Below, piece after piece: positions 37,218-46,777 of a stretch of DNA of 64,000 bases. Under the pieces are notes generated by a model that worked only from the letters and a program-made list of their open reading frames with translations, did not search any database and was not told where the DNA came from. This DNA comes from Streptomyces sp. JH14 (GTDB taxonomy: Bacteria; Actinomycetota; Actinomycetes; Streptomycetales; Streptomycetaceae), in NCBI RefSeq assembly GCF_029428675.1, contig NZ_JAJNEL010000001.1:930001-994000 (forward strand). The letters run 5' to 3'. A program made the position numbers and the translations under genes. Positions within the stretch are counted from its first letter, which is position 1; every line of letters begins with the position of its first letter.

Positions 37218-38579
37218 TCACAGACGTTCGAAGGAGCGGCGGAGCTCCCAGTCGGTCACCGCGGCGTCGAAGGCCTCGAGTTCGACGCGCGCCATGGTGC
37301 GGTAGTGCGCGACGACGTCCTCACCGAAGGCCGCCCTGGCCAGGTCGCTCTTCTCCCAGAGTTCGGCGGCCTCGCGGAGTGTGGTGGGGACGTGGTCGTA
37401 GGCGGCGGTGTAGGCGTTTCCCTCGCAGGGGTCGGGGAGTTCGAGCTTCTGCTCGATGCCGTGCAGGCCGGCGGCGATCAGTCCGGCGACGGCGAGGTGC
37501 GGGTTGACGTCACCGCCGGGCAGCCGGTTCTCGAACCGGATCGAGCGGCCGTGGCCGACGACGCGGAGCGCACAGGTGCGGTTGTCGTGGCCCCAGGCGA
37601 CCGCGGTCGGAGCGAACGAGCCGGGCTGGAAGCGTTTGTACGAGTTGATGTTCGGTGCGTAGAGGAGGGAGAACTCGCGCAGCGCGGCGAGCTGTCCGGC
37701 GAGGAAGTGGCGCATCAGCGGGGACATGCCGCCTTCTTCGCCTGCCATGACGTTGCGCCCGTCCGCGTCCTGGAGGGAGAGGTGGATGTGACAGGAATTC
37801 CCCTCGCGCTCGTTGAACTTGGCCATGAAGGTGAGTGCGACGCCCTCCTGGGCGGCGATCTCCTTGGCGCCGGTCTTGTAGACGGCGTGCTGGTCGCAGG
37901 TGACCAGGGCCTCGTCGTACCGGAAGACGATCTCGTGCTGACCGGGGTTGCACTCGCCTTTCGCGGACTCGACGGTCAGGCCCGCGGCCGCCATCTCGTT
38001 GCGGATGCGGCGCAGCAGGGGCTCGATACGGCCGGTGCCGAGGACCGAGTAGTCGATGTTGTACTGGTTGGCGGGGGTCAGACCACGGTAGTTGCGGTCC
38101 CACGCCTGTTCGTAGGTGTCCTTGAAGACGATGAATTCGAGTTCGGTGCCGACGTGGGCGGTGAAGCCGTGCCCGGCGAGGCGCTCCAGCTGACGGCGGA
38201 GGATCTGGCGGGGCGCGGCGACGACGGGCGAACCGTCCTCCCAGGCGAGGTCGGCGATGACCATGGCCGTGCCGTCGTTCCACGGGACGCGGCGCAGGGT
38301 GGTGAGGTCGGGGCGCATGGCGAAGTCGCCGTATCCGCGCTCCCAGGAGGACATGGCGTAGCCGTCGACGGTGTTCATGTCGGTGTCGACGGCGAGCAGA
38401 TAGTTGCACCCCTCGGTGCCGTGTTCCAGGACCTCGTCGAGAAAGAAGCCGGCGGCGAATCGCTTGCCCTGCAGCCTTCCCTGCATGTCGGGGAAGGCCA
38501 GGACCACGGTGTCGATCTCACCGTTTCCGACAAGGACACGCAGTTCCTCGACGGCGAGCGGGGCTGTTCGGTCGGACAC
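37218..38579 (-). CDS. glnA4: Glutamine-synthetase-like gamma-glutamyl-amine ligase (GlnA4-type)
   Basis: A 453-residue ATP-dependent ligase of the glutamine synthetase type I fold. The beta-grasp start is FPDMQGRLQGKRFAAGFF. Metal-binding acids occur in VGTELEFIVFKD, and the ATP/glutamate sites in EGNSCHIHLSL and NSYKRFQPGSFAPTAVAWGH. The final GGDVNPHLAVAGLIAAG is present, but the adenylylation region of true GlnA is not recognisable. From memory, this gene order (GS-like, ALDH, SDR) matches SCO1611-1613, where GlnA4 is a gamma-glutamylethanolamide synthetase; that function is transferred by context. The GS-like family is certain, the substrate not. Divergent from a class I amidotransferase hydrolase. 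Confidence 0.9.
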   Translation of the reverse strand: MSDRTAPLAVEELRVLVGNGEIDTVVLAFPDMQGRLQGKRFAAGFFLDEVLEHGTEGCNYLLAVDTDMNTVDGYAMSSWERGYGDFAMRPDLTTLRRVPWNDGTAMVIADLAWEDGSPVVAAPRQILRRQLERLAGHGFTAHVGTELEFIVFKDTYEQAWDRNYRGLTPANQYNIDYSVLGTGRIEPLLRRIRNEMAAAGLTVESAKGECNPGQHEIVFRYDEALVTCDQHAVYKTGAKEIAAQEGVALTFMAKFNEREGNSCHIHLSLQDADGRNVMAGEEGGMSPLMRHFLAGQLAALREFSLLYAPNINSYKRFQPGSFAPTAVAWGHDNRTCALRVVGHGRSIRFENRLPGGDVNPHLAVAGLIAAGLHGIEQKLELPDPCEGNAYTAAYDHVPTTLREAAELWEKSDLARAAFGEDVVAHYRTMARVELEAFDAAVTDWELRRSFERL

Positions 38580-38611
38580 GGATGGATCCTCTCCTCGCAG
38601 GCCGGAAGATG

Positions 38612-38645
38612 ATCCAAACCTATGGGTAGCGCAAGGGATTTGGAT
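38612..38645. promoter_or_regulatory. Inverted repeat between the glnA4-like and hydrolase genes
   Basis: ATCCAAA (38612-38618) and TTTGGAT (38639-38645) are perfectly inverted with 20 bp between them, midway in the 109-bp divergent spacer. Arm spacing suits a dimeric repressor that would control both genes. No regulator gene is adjacent. Confidence 0.5.
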
Positions 38646-38688
38646 ACGGTGCGCATGCGTTCCGCGTGCCGTGCGAGAGAGGGATCGG

Positions 38689-39384
38689 ATGAACCGTCCG
38701 CTGATCGGAATCAGCGCCTATCTGGAGGGTTCGGCGCGCTGGGGTGTGTGGGACCTGCCCGCGACGCTGCTGCCGGCGGGCTACGCACGCCTGGTCCGCG
38801 CGTCGGGCGGTCTGGCCGCAGTCCTCCCGCCGGACGATCCGGACCTCGCGGCTTCGGTGGTGGCCCGGCTCGACGCGGTGGTGATCGCGGGCGGGCCCGA
38901 TGTGGACCCGGCACGGTACGGGGCCGACCGGCATCCGCGGACCGGGCCGCCCGCGCCGGAGCGCGATGCCTGGGAACTGGCCCTGATCGGAGCCGCCCTG
39001 GACTCGGGTACGCCGGTGCTCGGCATCTGCCGCGGCATGCAGCTGATGAATGTGGCGTTCGGCGGCACGCTCGTCCAGCACCTGGACGGGCACACCAACC
39101 CGCTGGGCGCGGCCGGGGCCTTCGGCGAGCATGTCGTGACGCCGGTCCCGGGGACGCGCTTCGCGTCGATCGTGCCCGAGGACTCCCCCGTGCCGACCTA
39201 CCATCACCAGGCCGTGGACCGGCTTGCTCCGGGCCTCGTGGCGTCGGCCCACGCGGCGGACGGAACGGTGGAGGCCGTCGAGTCCCCGGGGCCGAAGTGG
39301 GTGCTGGGGGTGCAGTGGCATCCGGAGATGGGCGACGACCTGCGGGTGATGCGGGCGCTGGTGGCGGAGGCGGCGCGCGGCTGA
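38689..39384 (+). CDS. Gamma-glutamyl-amine hydrolase (peptidase C26, PuuD-like)
   Basis: A 231-residue class I glutamine-amidotransferase-fold hydrolase that cuts gamma-glutamyl bonds. The nucleophile is the Cys of PVLGICRGMQLMNVAFGG near residue 110, and the His-Glu pair is in VLGVQWHPEMGDD near 210. The N-terminus (RPLIGISAYLEG) and AVVIAGGPDVDPARYG near 68 are typical of PuuD-like proteins. Divergent from the GlnA4-like operon, it would release glutamate from the oxidised gamma-glutamyl intermediate and so close a PuuA-PuuC-PuuD-like route. ATG 38689 follows GAGAGAGGG. Confidence 0.9.
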   Translation: MNRPLIGISAYLEGSARWGVWDLPATLLPAGYARLVRASGGLAAVLPPDDPDLAASVVARLDAVVIAGGPDVDPARYGADRHPRTGPPAPERDAWELALIGAALDSGTPVLGICRGMQLMNVAFGGTLVQHLDGHTNPLGAAGAFGEHVVTPVPGTRFASIVPEDSPVPTYHHQAVDRLAPGLVASAHAADGTVEAVESPGPKWVLGVQWHPEMGDDLRVMRALVAEAARG

Positions 39385-39402
39385 CCCTTCGCCGGCCGAT
39401 GG

Positions 39403-40371
39403 CTACGGCGTGCGCCGTCCGAGCCTGCCGCGCAGCCATGCCAGCGCCGCCGTCCCCTGCGCGCCCTGGAACGCCCGCACGGTCGGCAGCCCCGGCGGGT
39501 CCGGCATCAGCGCATGTGCGACGAAGTAGCCGGCGACCGCGGCCAGCACCGCGTTCACGCCCTCCGGGTCGGCGGCGCGTCCCAGAGGGTGGGTGGTGAA
39601 CACGGTGTCCGGGTCGGGGCCGCCCTGGGCCGCCACGCTCGGCAGCATCGCCAGCAGATCGAACCAGGGCGCGGCTCGCAGCGCGTGGGGCCAGTCGACG
39701 AACACGACCCGGTCGTCGGTGAGCAGGATGTTGTCGGCGCGCAGGTCTCCGTGGGCGAGGCTGTCGCCGGTGGCGGGCCCGGCCCAGCCGGACTCCAGTT
39801 CCGCGAGGACGTCGAGGTGGCATACCGCCCACGGGTCGAGCCGGCCGGACGGCTGCCCGGCGTCGCGCGCGGCGCGCAGGGTGCGCCAGCCGGTGAACGA
39901 CTCGGCCTCGCTGTCGGCCACGGCGGGCGCCTCGATGGGGGCCGGGGTCAGGGTCCGGTTCAGTTCGCCGATCGCGCTCAGGACGCGGTCGAGCTCGGCG
40001 GGGATCCAGGGGATGCGGGGCCGGCGGCCGTCGATGTCCTGAAGGACGAGGGCGACGCTGGTTCCGTCGTCGTACGAGCCCAGCAGTCGTGGTGCGGGAA
40101 CGCCGGCCGGGAGGGCCGCGGTGTTGCGGGCCTCGGCGCGGTGCAGACGGGGGCTGGTGGGGTTCGTCGCGGCGCTGACCGCCTTCACGAACGCACGCCG
40201 GCCGTCGGCGAGGCGGATCCGGGCCGCGACGCCCGGCGAGAAGCCGCCGCTCTGGCTCCGCGCGTCGACGACGCGGGAGCCGAGGATCGACTCGACGGCG
40301 CTGCGCACGGAGTCCGGTAGGTCGGCCCACCGGTGGCGTACGCCGGTCGCGGGCGGCGCGGTGACATCCAT
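39403..40371 (-). CDS. Aminoglycoside phosphotransferase (APH)-fold kinase
   Basis: A 322-residue cytosolic protein with the APH/choline-kinase fold. The ATP-lobe lysine is in GRRAFVKAVSAATNP near 60. The catalytic HGDLRADN loop lies near 220 (SLAHGDLRADNILLTDDR), with the metal Asp in VVFVDWPHALRAAPWFDLL near 240. All key residues are there, so it is likely an active small-molecule kinase of unknown substrate, not necessarily a resistance gene. I took the ATG at 40371 with GAGG eight bases upstream; the frame runs on through transposable-element copy A, so longer versions are artefacts. Confidence 0.87.
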   Translation of the reverse strand: MDVTAPPATGVRHRWADLPDSVRSAVESILGSRVVDARSQSGGFSPGVAARIRLADGRRAFVKAVSAATNPTSPRLHRAEARNTAALPAGVPAPRLLGSYDDGTSVALVLQDIDGRRPRIPWIPAELDRVLSAIGELNRTLTPAPIEAPAVADSEAESFTGWRTLRAARDAGQPSGRLDPWAVCHLDVLAELESGWAGPATGDSLAHGDLRADNILLTDDRVVFVDWPHALRAAPWFDLLAMLPSVAAQGGPDPDTVFTTHPLGRAADPEGVNAVLAAVAGYFVAHALMPDPPGLPTVRAFQGAQGTAALAWLRGRLGRRTP

Positions 40372-40469
40372 CTGCGCATCCTCGGCCTCCGGCGGGGGTC
40401 CGGCCAACCGGTTTATGAGGGGGCGTAGGGCGTCACGCCTCCCCCGTGTTCCTGACGTTCCGCCCGCCA

Positions 40470-40631
40470 AGGGCTGTCCCGTCATCCCTGGCGGGCGCAC
40501 GACGACAGCTGTGGCACCTCGCCGCGTTGCCGGGACGCCCGAATGCAACCGGTATGAGAACGCCCCTCCGCCTTGCGATGCACCGCATCTGACGCCGCGC
40601 GCTGATCCACCGGGGATTACGGGACAGCCCT
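40470..40631 (+). mobile_element. 162-bp MITE-like element, copy A
   Basis: A non-coding 162-bp unit bounded by 25-bp terminal inverted repeats (40470-40494 and 40607-40631; outer part AGGGCTGTCCCGT). It is immediately flanked on both sides by CA, a 2-bp direct repeat. A second copy of exactly the same length lies inverted at 58756-58917, with 13 differences over 162 bp. It encodes nothing, so any movement must rely on a transposase elsewhere. The last base is the first base of the LysR stop codon (minus strand). Confidence 0.85.
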
Positions 40632-41560
40632 CAGGCCCCGCCTGCCGTCAGCGACAGCAGGTCGCGCGCCGGCCCCGTGGGGCGGTGGCCCGAGGGCCAC
40701 ACCGCGCGCAGCTGGCGTCGCAGCCGCACTCCCGCCACGGGGATCTTCACGAGTCGGCGTGACGACAGTTCCTCCCCCAGGGCCAGTTCGCTCAGTACGC
40801 ACGGGCCCGCGCCGCTCTCCGCCGCACCCTTCACCGCGGTCGTCGACGACAGTTCCAGCAGGGGCTGCGCCAGACCGCCGTGCACGGCGAGCGCCGCGTC
40901 CAGGACCTGCCGCGTGCCGGAGCCGCGCTCGCGCAGGATCAGCGGGGTCGCGGCCAGCTCCTGCGGGGTCAGCGGGGTGCGGCGGGCTGCCCAGGCGTGC
41001 GACGGGGCGACCACGACGACGAGCCGGTCGTGGGCGATGACCGTACCGTCGAGGCCTTCCGGCACGGACAGGCCCTCCACGAATCCGAGGTCGGCCTCCC
41101 CCGCGCGCAGCCGCTGTGCCACCGCCGTCGAGTTGCCGGCGAGCAGCGAGACCGCGGTGTCCGGCCGTCCCGTGCGCAGCGCGATCAGCCAGCCGGGCAG
41201 CAGATATTCGGCGATGGTCATGGAGGCGGCGACCCGGAGCCGGGAGTCGCGCCGGTCGCGCAGCGCCTGCGCGCCCACGTCGAACGCCTCGGCGGCCTCG
41301 ACGATCCGGCGCGCCCAGTCGGTGACGAGCGCGCCCGCGTCGGTGAGCCGGGAGCCGCGCGGCGAGCGGTCGAGGAGGGCCACGCCGAGCTGCCGCTCCA
41401 TCGACCGGATGCGGCTGCTCGCGGCGGGCTGGGTGATGCCGACGTCCCGCGCGGCCCGACCGAGGCTGCCGTGCCGGGCCACGGCGAGCAGCAGCTCCAG
41501 GGCTCCGAGATCGGGAACCCGGTGGGAGAGGAGGACCGGTTCCGGTGCGTCGCTGGGCAT
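40631..41560 (-). CDS. LysR-family transcriptional regulator
   Basis: A 309-residue regulator. The winged helix at residues 15-72 reads LELLLAVARHGSLGRAARDV then GITQPAASSRIRSMERQLG. The remainder is a periplasmic-binding-like effector domain (LRVAASMTIAEYLLPGWLIA onward). It is divergent from the TDT exporter at 41631 and, as is normal for LysR proteins, should regulate it from the 70-bp spacer. The TGA stop straddles the edge of element copy A. ATG 41560. Confidence 0.92.
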   Translation of the reverse strand: MPSDAPEPVLLSHRVPDLGALELLLAVARHGSLGRAARDVGITQPAASSRIRSMERQLGVALLDRSPRGSRLTDAGALVTDWARRIVEAAEAFDVGAQALRDRRDSRLRVAASMTIAEYLLPGWLIALRTGRPDTAVSLLAGNSTAVAQRLRAGEADLGFVEGLSVPEGLDGTVIAHDRLVVVVAPSHAWAARRTPLTPQELAATPLILRERGSGTRQVLDAALAVHGGLAQPLLELSSTTAVKGAAESGAGPCVLSELALGEELSSRRLVKIPVAGVRLRRQLRAVWPSGHRPTGPARDLLSLTAGGA

Positions 41561-41570
41561 AAAGCCAGCT

Positions 41571-41582
41571 TATGACCTCATA
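41571..41582. promoter_or_regulatory. Palindrome in the LysR/TDT spacer
   Basis: TATGACCTCATA is a 12-bp interrupted palindrome (TATGA, CC, TCATA) eleven bases before the LysR ATG. It fits the T-N11-A shape of LysR boxes and is a candidate autoregulatory site. Confidence 0.5.
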
Positions 41583-41630
41583 GAGACGAGATCCCTGGCG
41601 GGAGGGGGCACCCGGAAACAGGATCGTGGC

Positions 41631-42773
<1,143 letters not shown>

Positions 42774-43451
42774 GACAGCGCCCGTCGACGAGCGCGGCGG
42801 GCATTGCGGGGAAGGCCTCCGGTCCGTCGGTCGCGGTGAAGCGGTACGGCTCGTCTGGCAGCACGACCAGGTCGGCACCTGCCGCGTTCAGTTCGTCGAG
42901 CGGGATGCGGGGGTAGCGCTCGGGGTGGTCCGCGTACACGTTCCGGACGCCGAGCCGGGCCAGCAGATCGCCCGCGAACGTGTCGCGGCCGAGCACCATC
43001 CAGGGTCTGCGCCAGATCGGCACGATCGCGCGGCGCGCTGCGCCCGGCGGCGGGAGCGCCGCCCAGGCGGTCTCGGACTCGTCGAGCCAGCGGGGCCTGG
43101 CCAGGCCGCAGCCGGACACCAGGACCCGGTCCAGTTCGGCGAAGGCCTGGTCGAGGGTGCGGATCTCGGTGGTGAGGACCTCGACGCCCGCGGCGCGGAG
43201 CGCGGCGAGGTCGGGCGGACGGTTCTCCTCCTCGTTGGCGAGGACGAGATCGGGGCGGAGCGCGACGACGGCGGCCACGTCGGGGTTCTTGGTGCCGCCG
43301 ATACGTGCGGCGGTCAGGCCGGCGGGGTGGGTGCACCAGTCGGTGACACCGACGAGGAGGCCGGGGGCCGTGGCGGCGACGGCCTCGGTGAGCGAGGGGA
43401 CCAGGGAGACGACGCGGAGCGCAGGCGTCGGAACGGACACCGGTCCGGGCC

Positions 43452-43997
43452 TCAGCGTCTCGGGTCGTTCGTGGCGTCGACGTGCTCGGCGACCGCGACG
43501 AGCAGCAGTCGCGTCCCCGGCACCGTGGCCCGCCAGCGGTGCCGCACCCCACCCGACAGGAACAGCGTGTCGCCGCGCTCCAGGCGATAGGCCTGCCCCT
43601 CGGCCTCCACCTCCGCGGCACCGTCCACCACGTACATCACCTCGTCGTTGCGGTGCTGGAACTCCCGGCCGAGGTCGATCTCCCCGGTGAACTCCAGCGC
43701 GCTGAGCTGGTGCCGCCCGCGCACCACCCGGCGCACCCCGTCCCCCGCGCCCGCCCGGACCACCTCGACGGCACGCGCCGAGTCGGCAGCGGCGCACAGC
43801 CGTGCCGTGGTGGTCTCCAGGGCGTCGGCCACCCGGTCCAGCGACCGGGCGCTGGGCCGGGCCCGCTCGTTCTCGATCTGGCTGAGGAACGGCACGGACA
43901 GGCCGCTGCGGCTCGCGACCGCGGCCAGTGTGAGCCCCAGGGATCTGCGCCGCCGGCGGACCGCGGCGCCCACGCGGAGTGATTCCTTGTCGTCCAT
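43452..43997 (-). CDS. XRE-family regulator with C-terminal cupin
   Basis: A 181-residue regulator. Residues about 8-62 form an XRE helix-turn-helix (GAAVRRRRRSLGLTLAAVAS, RSGLSVPFLSQIENERARPS). Residues about 100-175 form a single cupin barrel (GREFQHRNDEVMYVVDGAAE, EADG-type loop, GDTLFLSGGVRHRWRA) with histidines that may bind metal or a small ligand. This type commonly represses neighbouring transporter or catabolic genes. The perfect palindrome TTGCGCAA at 44054-44061, about 57 bp upstream, may be its own operator. It is cotranscribed with the BtuF-like gene. Confidence 0.9.
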   Translation of the reverse strand: MDDKESLRVGAAVRRRRRSLGLTLAAVASRSGLSVPFLSQIENERARPSARSLDRVADALETTTARLCAAADSARAVEVVRAGAGDGVRRVVRGRHQLSALEFTGEIDLGREFQHRNDEVMYVVDGAAEVEAEGQAYRLERGDTLFLSGGVRHRWRATVPGTRLLLVAVAEHVDATNDPRR

Positions 43998-44087
43998 GTC
44001 CAGCTCCCTCCCGACTCATCATCCTTCCGGCTGCCAGCACCTTACGCACACGGTTGCGCAAGGACGGCCGGTAAATGAACATCGCGA

Positions 44088-44139
44088 CAGCCGGAAGGGG
44101 TGGGCCCGCCCTCATGGCGGCGCCCACCCCTTCCGGCTG
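44088..44139 (-). terminator. Strong terminator of the betaine-transporter operon
   Basis: CAGCCGGAAGGGGTGGGC (44088-44105) pairs without mismatch with GCCCACCCCTTCCGGCTG (44122-44139); the loop is 16 bases. It starts ten bases after the minus-strand stop. Confidence 0.9.
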
Positions 44140-44149
44140 TTCCGGTCCC

Positions 44150-46777
44150 CTACTGGGGAGCCATCGTGTCCGCGATGCCCGGATTCTTGTCCATCCAGGC
44201 CTTCACGGCTTCCTCCTCGTGACCCGTACCGCGCTGCTGGATCTCGTTCTCCAGTCCGGCCAGCTGCTGCTCGCTGAGCTTGAAGTCCTTGAACCACTTG
44301 GTCAGCTGCGGGTAGTTCTTCGGGAAGTCCTTGCTCGCGATCGTGCGGATCGTGTCGCCGTTGCCGAAGGCCTTCTTCGGGTCCTTCAGCTTCGTGAGGT
44401 CGTACTCGTTGTACGCCCAGTGCGGCGTCCAGAGCATGACCGCGATCGGCTCCTTCTTGGCGTACGCGCGCTTCAGCTCGGCGAGCATCGACGGCGTGGA
44501 GCTGTCGACGACCTTGTACTCCTTGTCGAGGCCGTAGGCGGGCAGCACGTTGTTCTTCAGGTTGGCCATGGTGGCCGTGCCGGGCTCGATGCCGATGATG
44601 CGGTTCTGGAACTCGTCGCCCCGGCCCTTGAGGTCCTTGTACGACGTGATGCCCTTGACGTACGAGGGGACGGCGATCTCCAGCGAGGTCGGCCCGTACC
44701 ACGATCCGAGGTCGGTGAGCCGGGAGCCGTACGTGTTCCAGTAGTTCTTCTGGGTGTACGGCAGCCAGCCGTCGAACTGCACGTCGAGCTGGCCGCGGGA
44801 CATCGCGGCATACATCGGGCCGACCTCGAACTGCTTCAGGTCGATCTTGTAGCCGCGCTGCTCCAGGACGGCCTTCCACAGGTACGTGGCGGCGATGTCC
44901 TCCTCCCAGGGGAACCAGGCCATCTCGACCGTGCGGTCGCGCTCGTCCTTGCCGCTCGCGCCCTTCGCCGCCGCGGCCACGGGCGTCCACTTGTCGGCGA
45001 CGCCCGGGTTCTCCTTCAGCCAGGCGCGGACCGCGTCCTGCTCCTTGCCCTTGCCGGTCGTCTGGATCTTCGCCTCAAGACTCGTGAGCTGGTCCTCGCT
45101 CATCTTGAAGTTCTTGAGCCAGTTGCCGACCTCGGGGTTGTCGTCGGCGAAGCCCTTGCGGGTCAGGGTGTGGATGCCGTCGCCCTTGCCCCAGAGGTTC
45201 TTGGGGTCCTTGAGCTTCGTGAGGTCGTACTGGTTGTACGCCCAGTGCGGCGACCACAGCGGGATGACGATCGGTTCCTTCTTGGCGTACGCACGCTTCA
45301 GCTCGGCGAGCATCGACGGCGTGGAGCCGTCGACGACCTTGTACTCCTTGTCGAGGCCGTAGCCCGGCAGGATCTTGTCCTTGAGCAGGCCCGTCTCACC
45401 GGCGCTCGGCTCGATGCCGACGATGCGGCCCTTGAAGTCGGACGCCTTGCCCTTGAGGTCGTCGAGCGAGTCGACGCCCTTCACGTACGAGGGGACGGCC
45501 AGCTCCAGGGAGGTGGGGCCGTACCAGGAGCCCATGTCGTCCAGGCGGTCCCGGTACTTCTTCCAGTACGTGGCGTGGGTGACCGGGAGCCAGGAGTCGG
45601 TCTCGAAGTCGATCTGGCCGCCCGCCATACCGGTGTAGAGCGCACCGGCCTCGTACTGCTTGGCGTCGACCTCGAAGCCGCGCCGCTCCAGCAGCTCCTT
45701 CCACAGGAAGGTGGAGGCGATGCCCTCGTCCCACGGGATGTACCCCATGGTGATCTTCTTGCCCTTGCCGATGTCCGTGGCCGAGGTGGCCGCGCCGGTG
45801 TCCTGCTTCGCCGTACCGAACATGCCCATGCCGCCTGCGACGAGGGCGAGGACGACGACACCGACGACCGCGACGGCGGGCTGCGGGCGGTAGTTCCAGA
45901 TCTTCAGTCCGCCGGCCAGCGACTGGGCCCTGGCGAGCGCGCGGCGGGCCAGCGGGGAGACCTCGCGGCCGAGCGCGCCGGTCATCCGGTCCAGGTACAT
46001 GGCGAGGATGACGATGGAGACACCCGCCTCGAAACCGAGGCCGACGTCGACGTTGCCGATGGCGCGGTACACGGAGCCGCCGAGGCCGCCGCCGCCGACC
46101 ATGCCGGCGATGACCACCATGGACAGGCCCAGCATGATGACCTGGTTGATGCCCGCCATGATCGTGGGCAGCGCGAGCGGCAACTGTACCCGCAGCAGAG
46201 TGTTGCGCGAGGTGGTGCCGAAGGCCTCGGCCGCCTCGACGAGTTCGCCGTCGACCTGGCGGATGCCGAGCTCGGTCATCCGGACGCCCGGGGGCAGGGC
46301 GAAGATGATGGTGGCGATGATGCCCGGGACGACGCCGACGCCGAAGAAGATGACGCCGGGGATCAGATAGACCATGGCGGGCATGGTCTGCATGAAGTCG
46401 AGCACCGGCCGGGTCACCGCGGAGACGGCCTTGGAGCGTGCCGCCCAGATGCCGAGCGGCACGGCCAGCACGAGCGTGACGAGGGTGGCGACGAGCACCA
46501 GGGTGAGGGTGTCCATCGCTTCGTCCCACAACTCGATCGAGTCGATGAGCGCGAAGCCCACGAAGGCGAGTACACCCGCGAGGAGACCGCGCAGCCACCA
46601 GGCGACGACGGCGAGGATCCCCGCGAAGAGCAGCGGGGCGGGGGCGGAGAGCACGGCGGCTATGCCGTCGAACATGCCGCTGACGACCGAGCTGATCGCA
46701 TCGAACAGCCAGGCCAGGTGGGTCTGCAGCCAGTCGACCGCACTGTCCACCCATTCACCGAGCGGGATCCTAAACAT
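44150..46777 (-). CDS. Glycine betaine/proline ABC permease fused to two substrate-binding domains
   Basis: An 875-residue protein. Residues about 40-270 are an OpuAB/ProW-type permease with the EAA-loop-like VEAAEAFGTTSRNTLLRVQL. A further helix (VAVVGVVVLALVAGGMG) near 310-330 passes outward, followed by two OpuAC-type binding domains (about 345-600 and 620-875). Each starts MGYIPWDEGIA or MAWFPWEEDIA, has the aromatic cage texts YWKKYRDRL or YWNTYGSRL, and shares YGLDKEYKVVD and STPSMLAELKRAYAKKEPI. One fused domain is known in OpuA; two in tandem on one chain are unusual. It imports osmoprotectants. The start overlaps the ATPase stop by eight bases. Confidence 0.93.
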   Translation of the reverse strand: MFRIPLGEWVDSAVDWLQTHLAWLFDAISSVVSGMFDGIAAVLSAPAPLLFAGILAVVAWWLRGLLAGVLAFVGFALIDSIELWDEAMDTLTLVLVATLVTLVLAVPLGIWAARSKAVSAVTRPVLDFMQTMPAMVYLIPGVIFFGVGVVPGIIATIIFALPPGVRMTELGIRQVDGELVEAAEAFGTTSRNTLLRVQLPLALPTIMAGINQVIMLGLSMVVIAGMVGGGGLGGSVYRAIGNVDVGLGFEAGVSIVILAMYLDRMTGALGREVSPLARRALARAQSLAGGLKIWNYRPQPAVAVVGVVVLALVAGGMGMFGTAKQDTGAATSATDIGKGKKITMGYIPWDEGIASTFLWKELLERRGFEVDAKQYEAGALYTGMAGGQIDFETDSWLPVTHATYWKKYRDRLDDMGSWYGPTSLELAVPSYVKGVDSLDDLKGKASDFKGRIVGIEPSAGETGLLKDKILPGYGLDKEYKVVDGSTPSMLAELKRAYAKKEPIVIPLWSPHWAYNQYDLTKLKDPKNLWGKGDGIHTLTRKGFADDNPEVGNWLKNFKMSEDQLTSLEAKIQTTGKGKEQDAVRAWLKENPGVADKWTPVAAAAKGASGKDERDRTVEMAWFPWEEDIAATYLWKAVLEQRGYKIDLKQFEVGPMYAAMSRGQLDVQFDGWLPYTQKNYWNTYGSRLTDLGSWYGPTSLEIAVPSYVKGITSYKDLKGRGDEFQNRIIGIEPGTATMANLKNNVLPAYGLDKEYKVVDSSTPSMLAELKRAYAKKEPIAVMLWTPHWAYNEYDLTKLKDPKKAFGNGDTIRTIASKDFPKNYPQLTKWFKDFKLSEQQLAGLENEIQQRGTGHEEEAVKAWMDKNPGIADTMAPQ
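44451..44536 (-). repeat. 86-nt direct repeat within the fused transporter gene, copy in domain 2
   Basis: The 86-nt block is repeated at 45276-45361 in the same orientation with only two differences, although the flanking parts of the two binding domains have diverged more. This suggests recent gene conversion or strong constraint. Confidence 0.9.
45276..45361 (-). repeat. 86-nt direct repeat within the fused transporter gene, copy in domain 1
   Basis: Partner of 44451-44536 (84 of 86 bases identical, 825 bp apart). Recombination between the two would delete one binding domain while keeping the frame, because the distance is a multiple of three. Confidence 0.9.

Noticed and set aside
39403..40371. 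An aminoglycoside resistance gene
   Set aside because: The fold and catalytic motifs are shared by many small-molecule kinases; nothing in the sequence or context points to an antibiotic substrate.
40420..40548. N-terminal extension of the APH-fold kinase
   Set aside because: The extra residues are encoded by the MITE-like element and its flank; similar text appears in frame at copy B.
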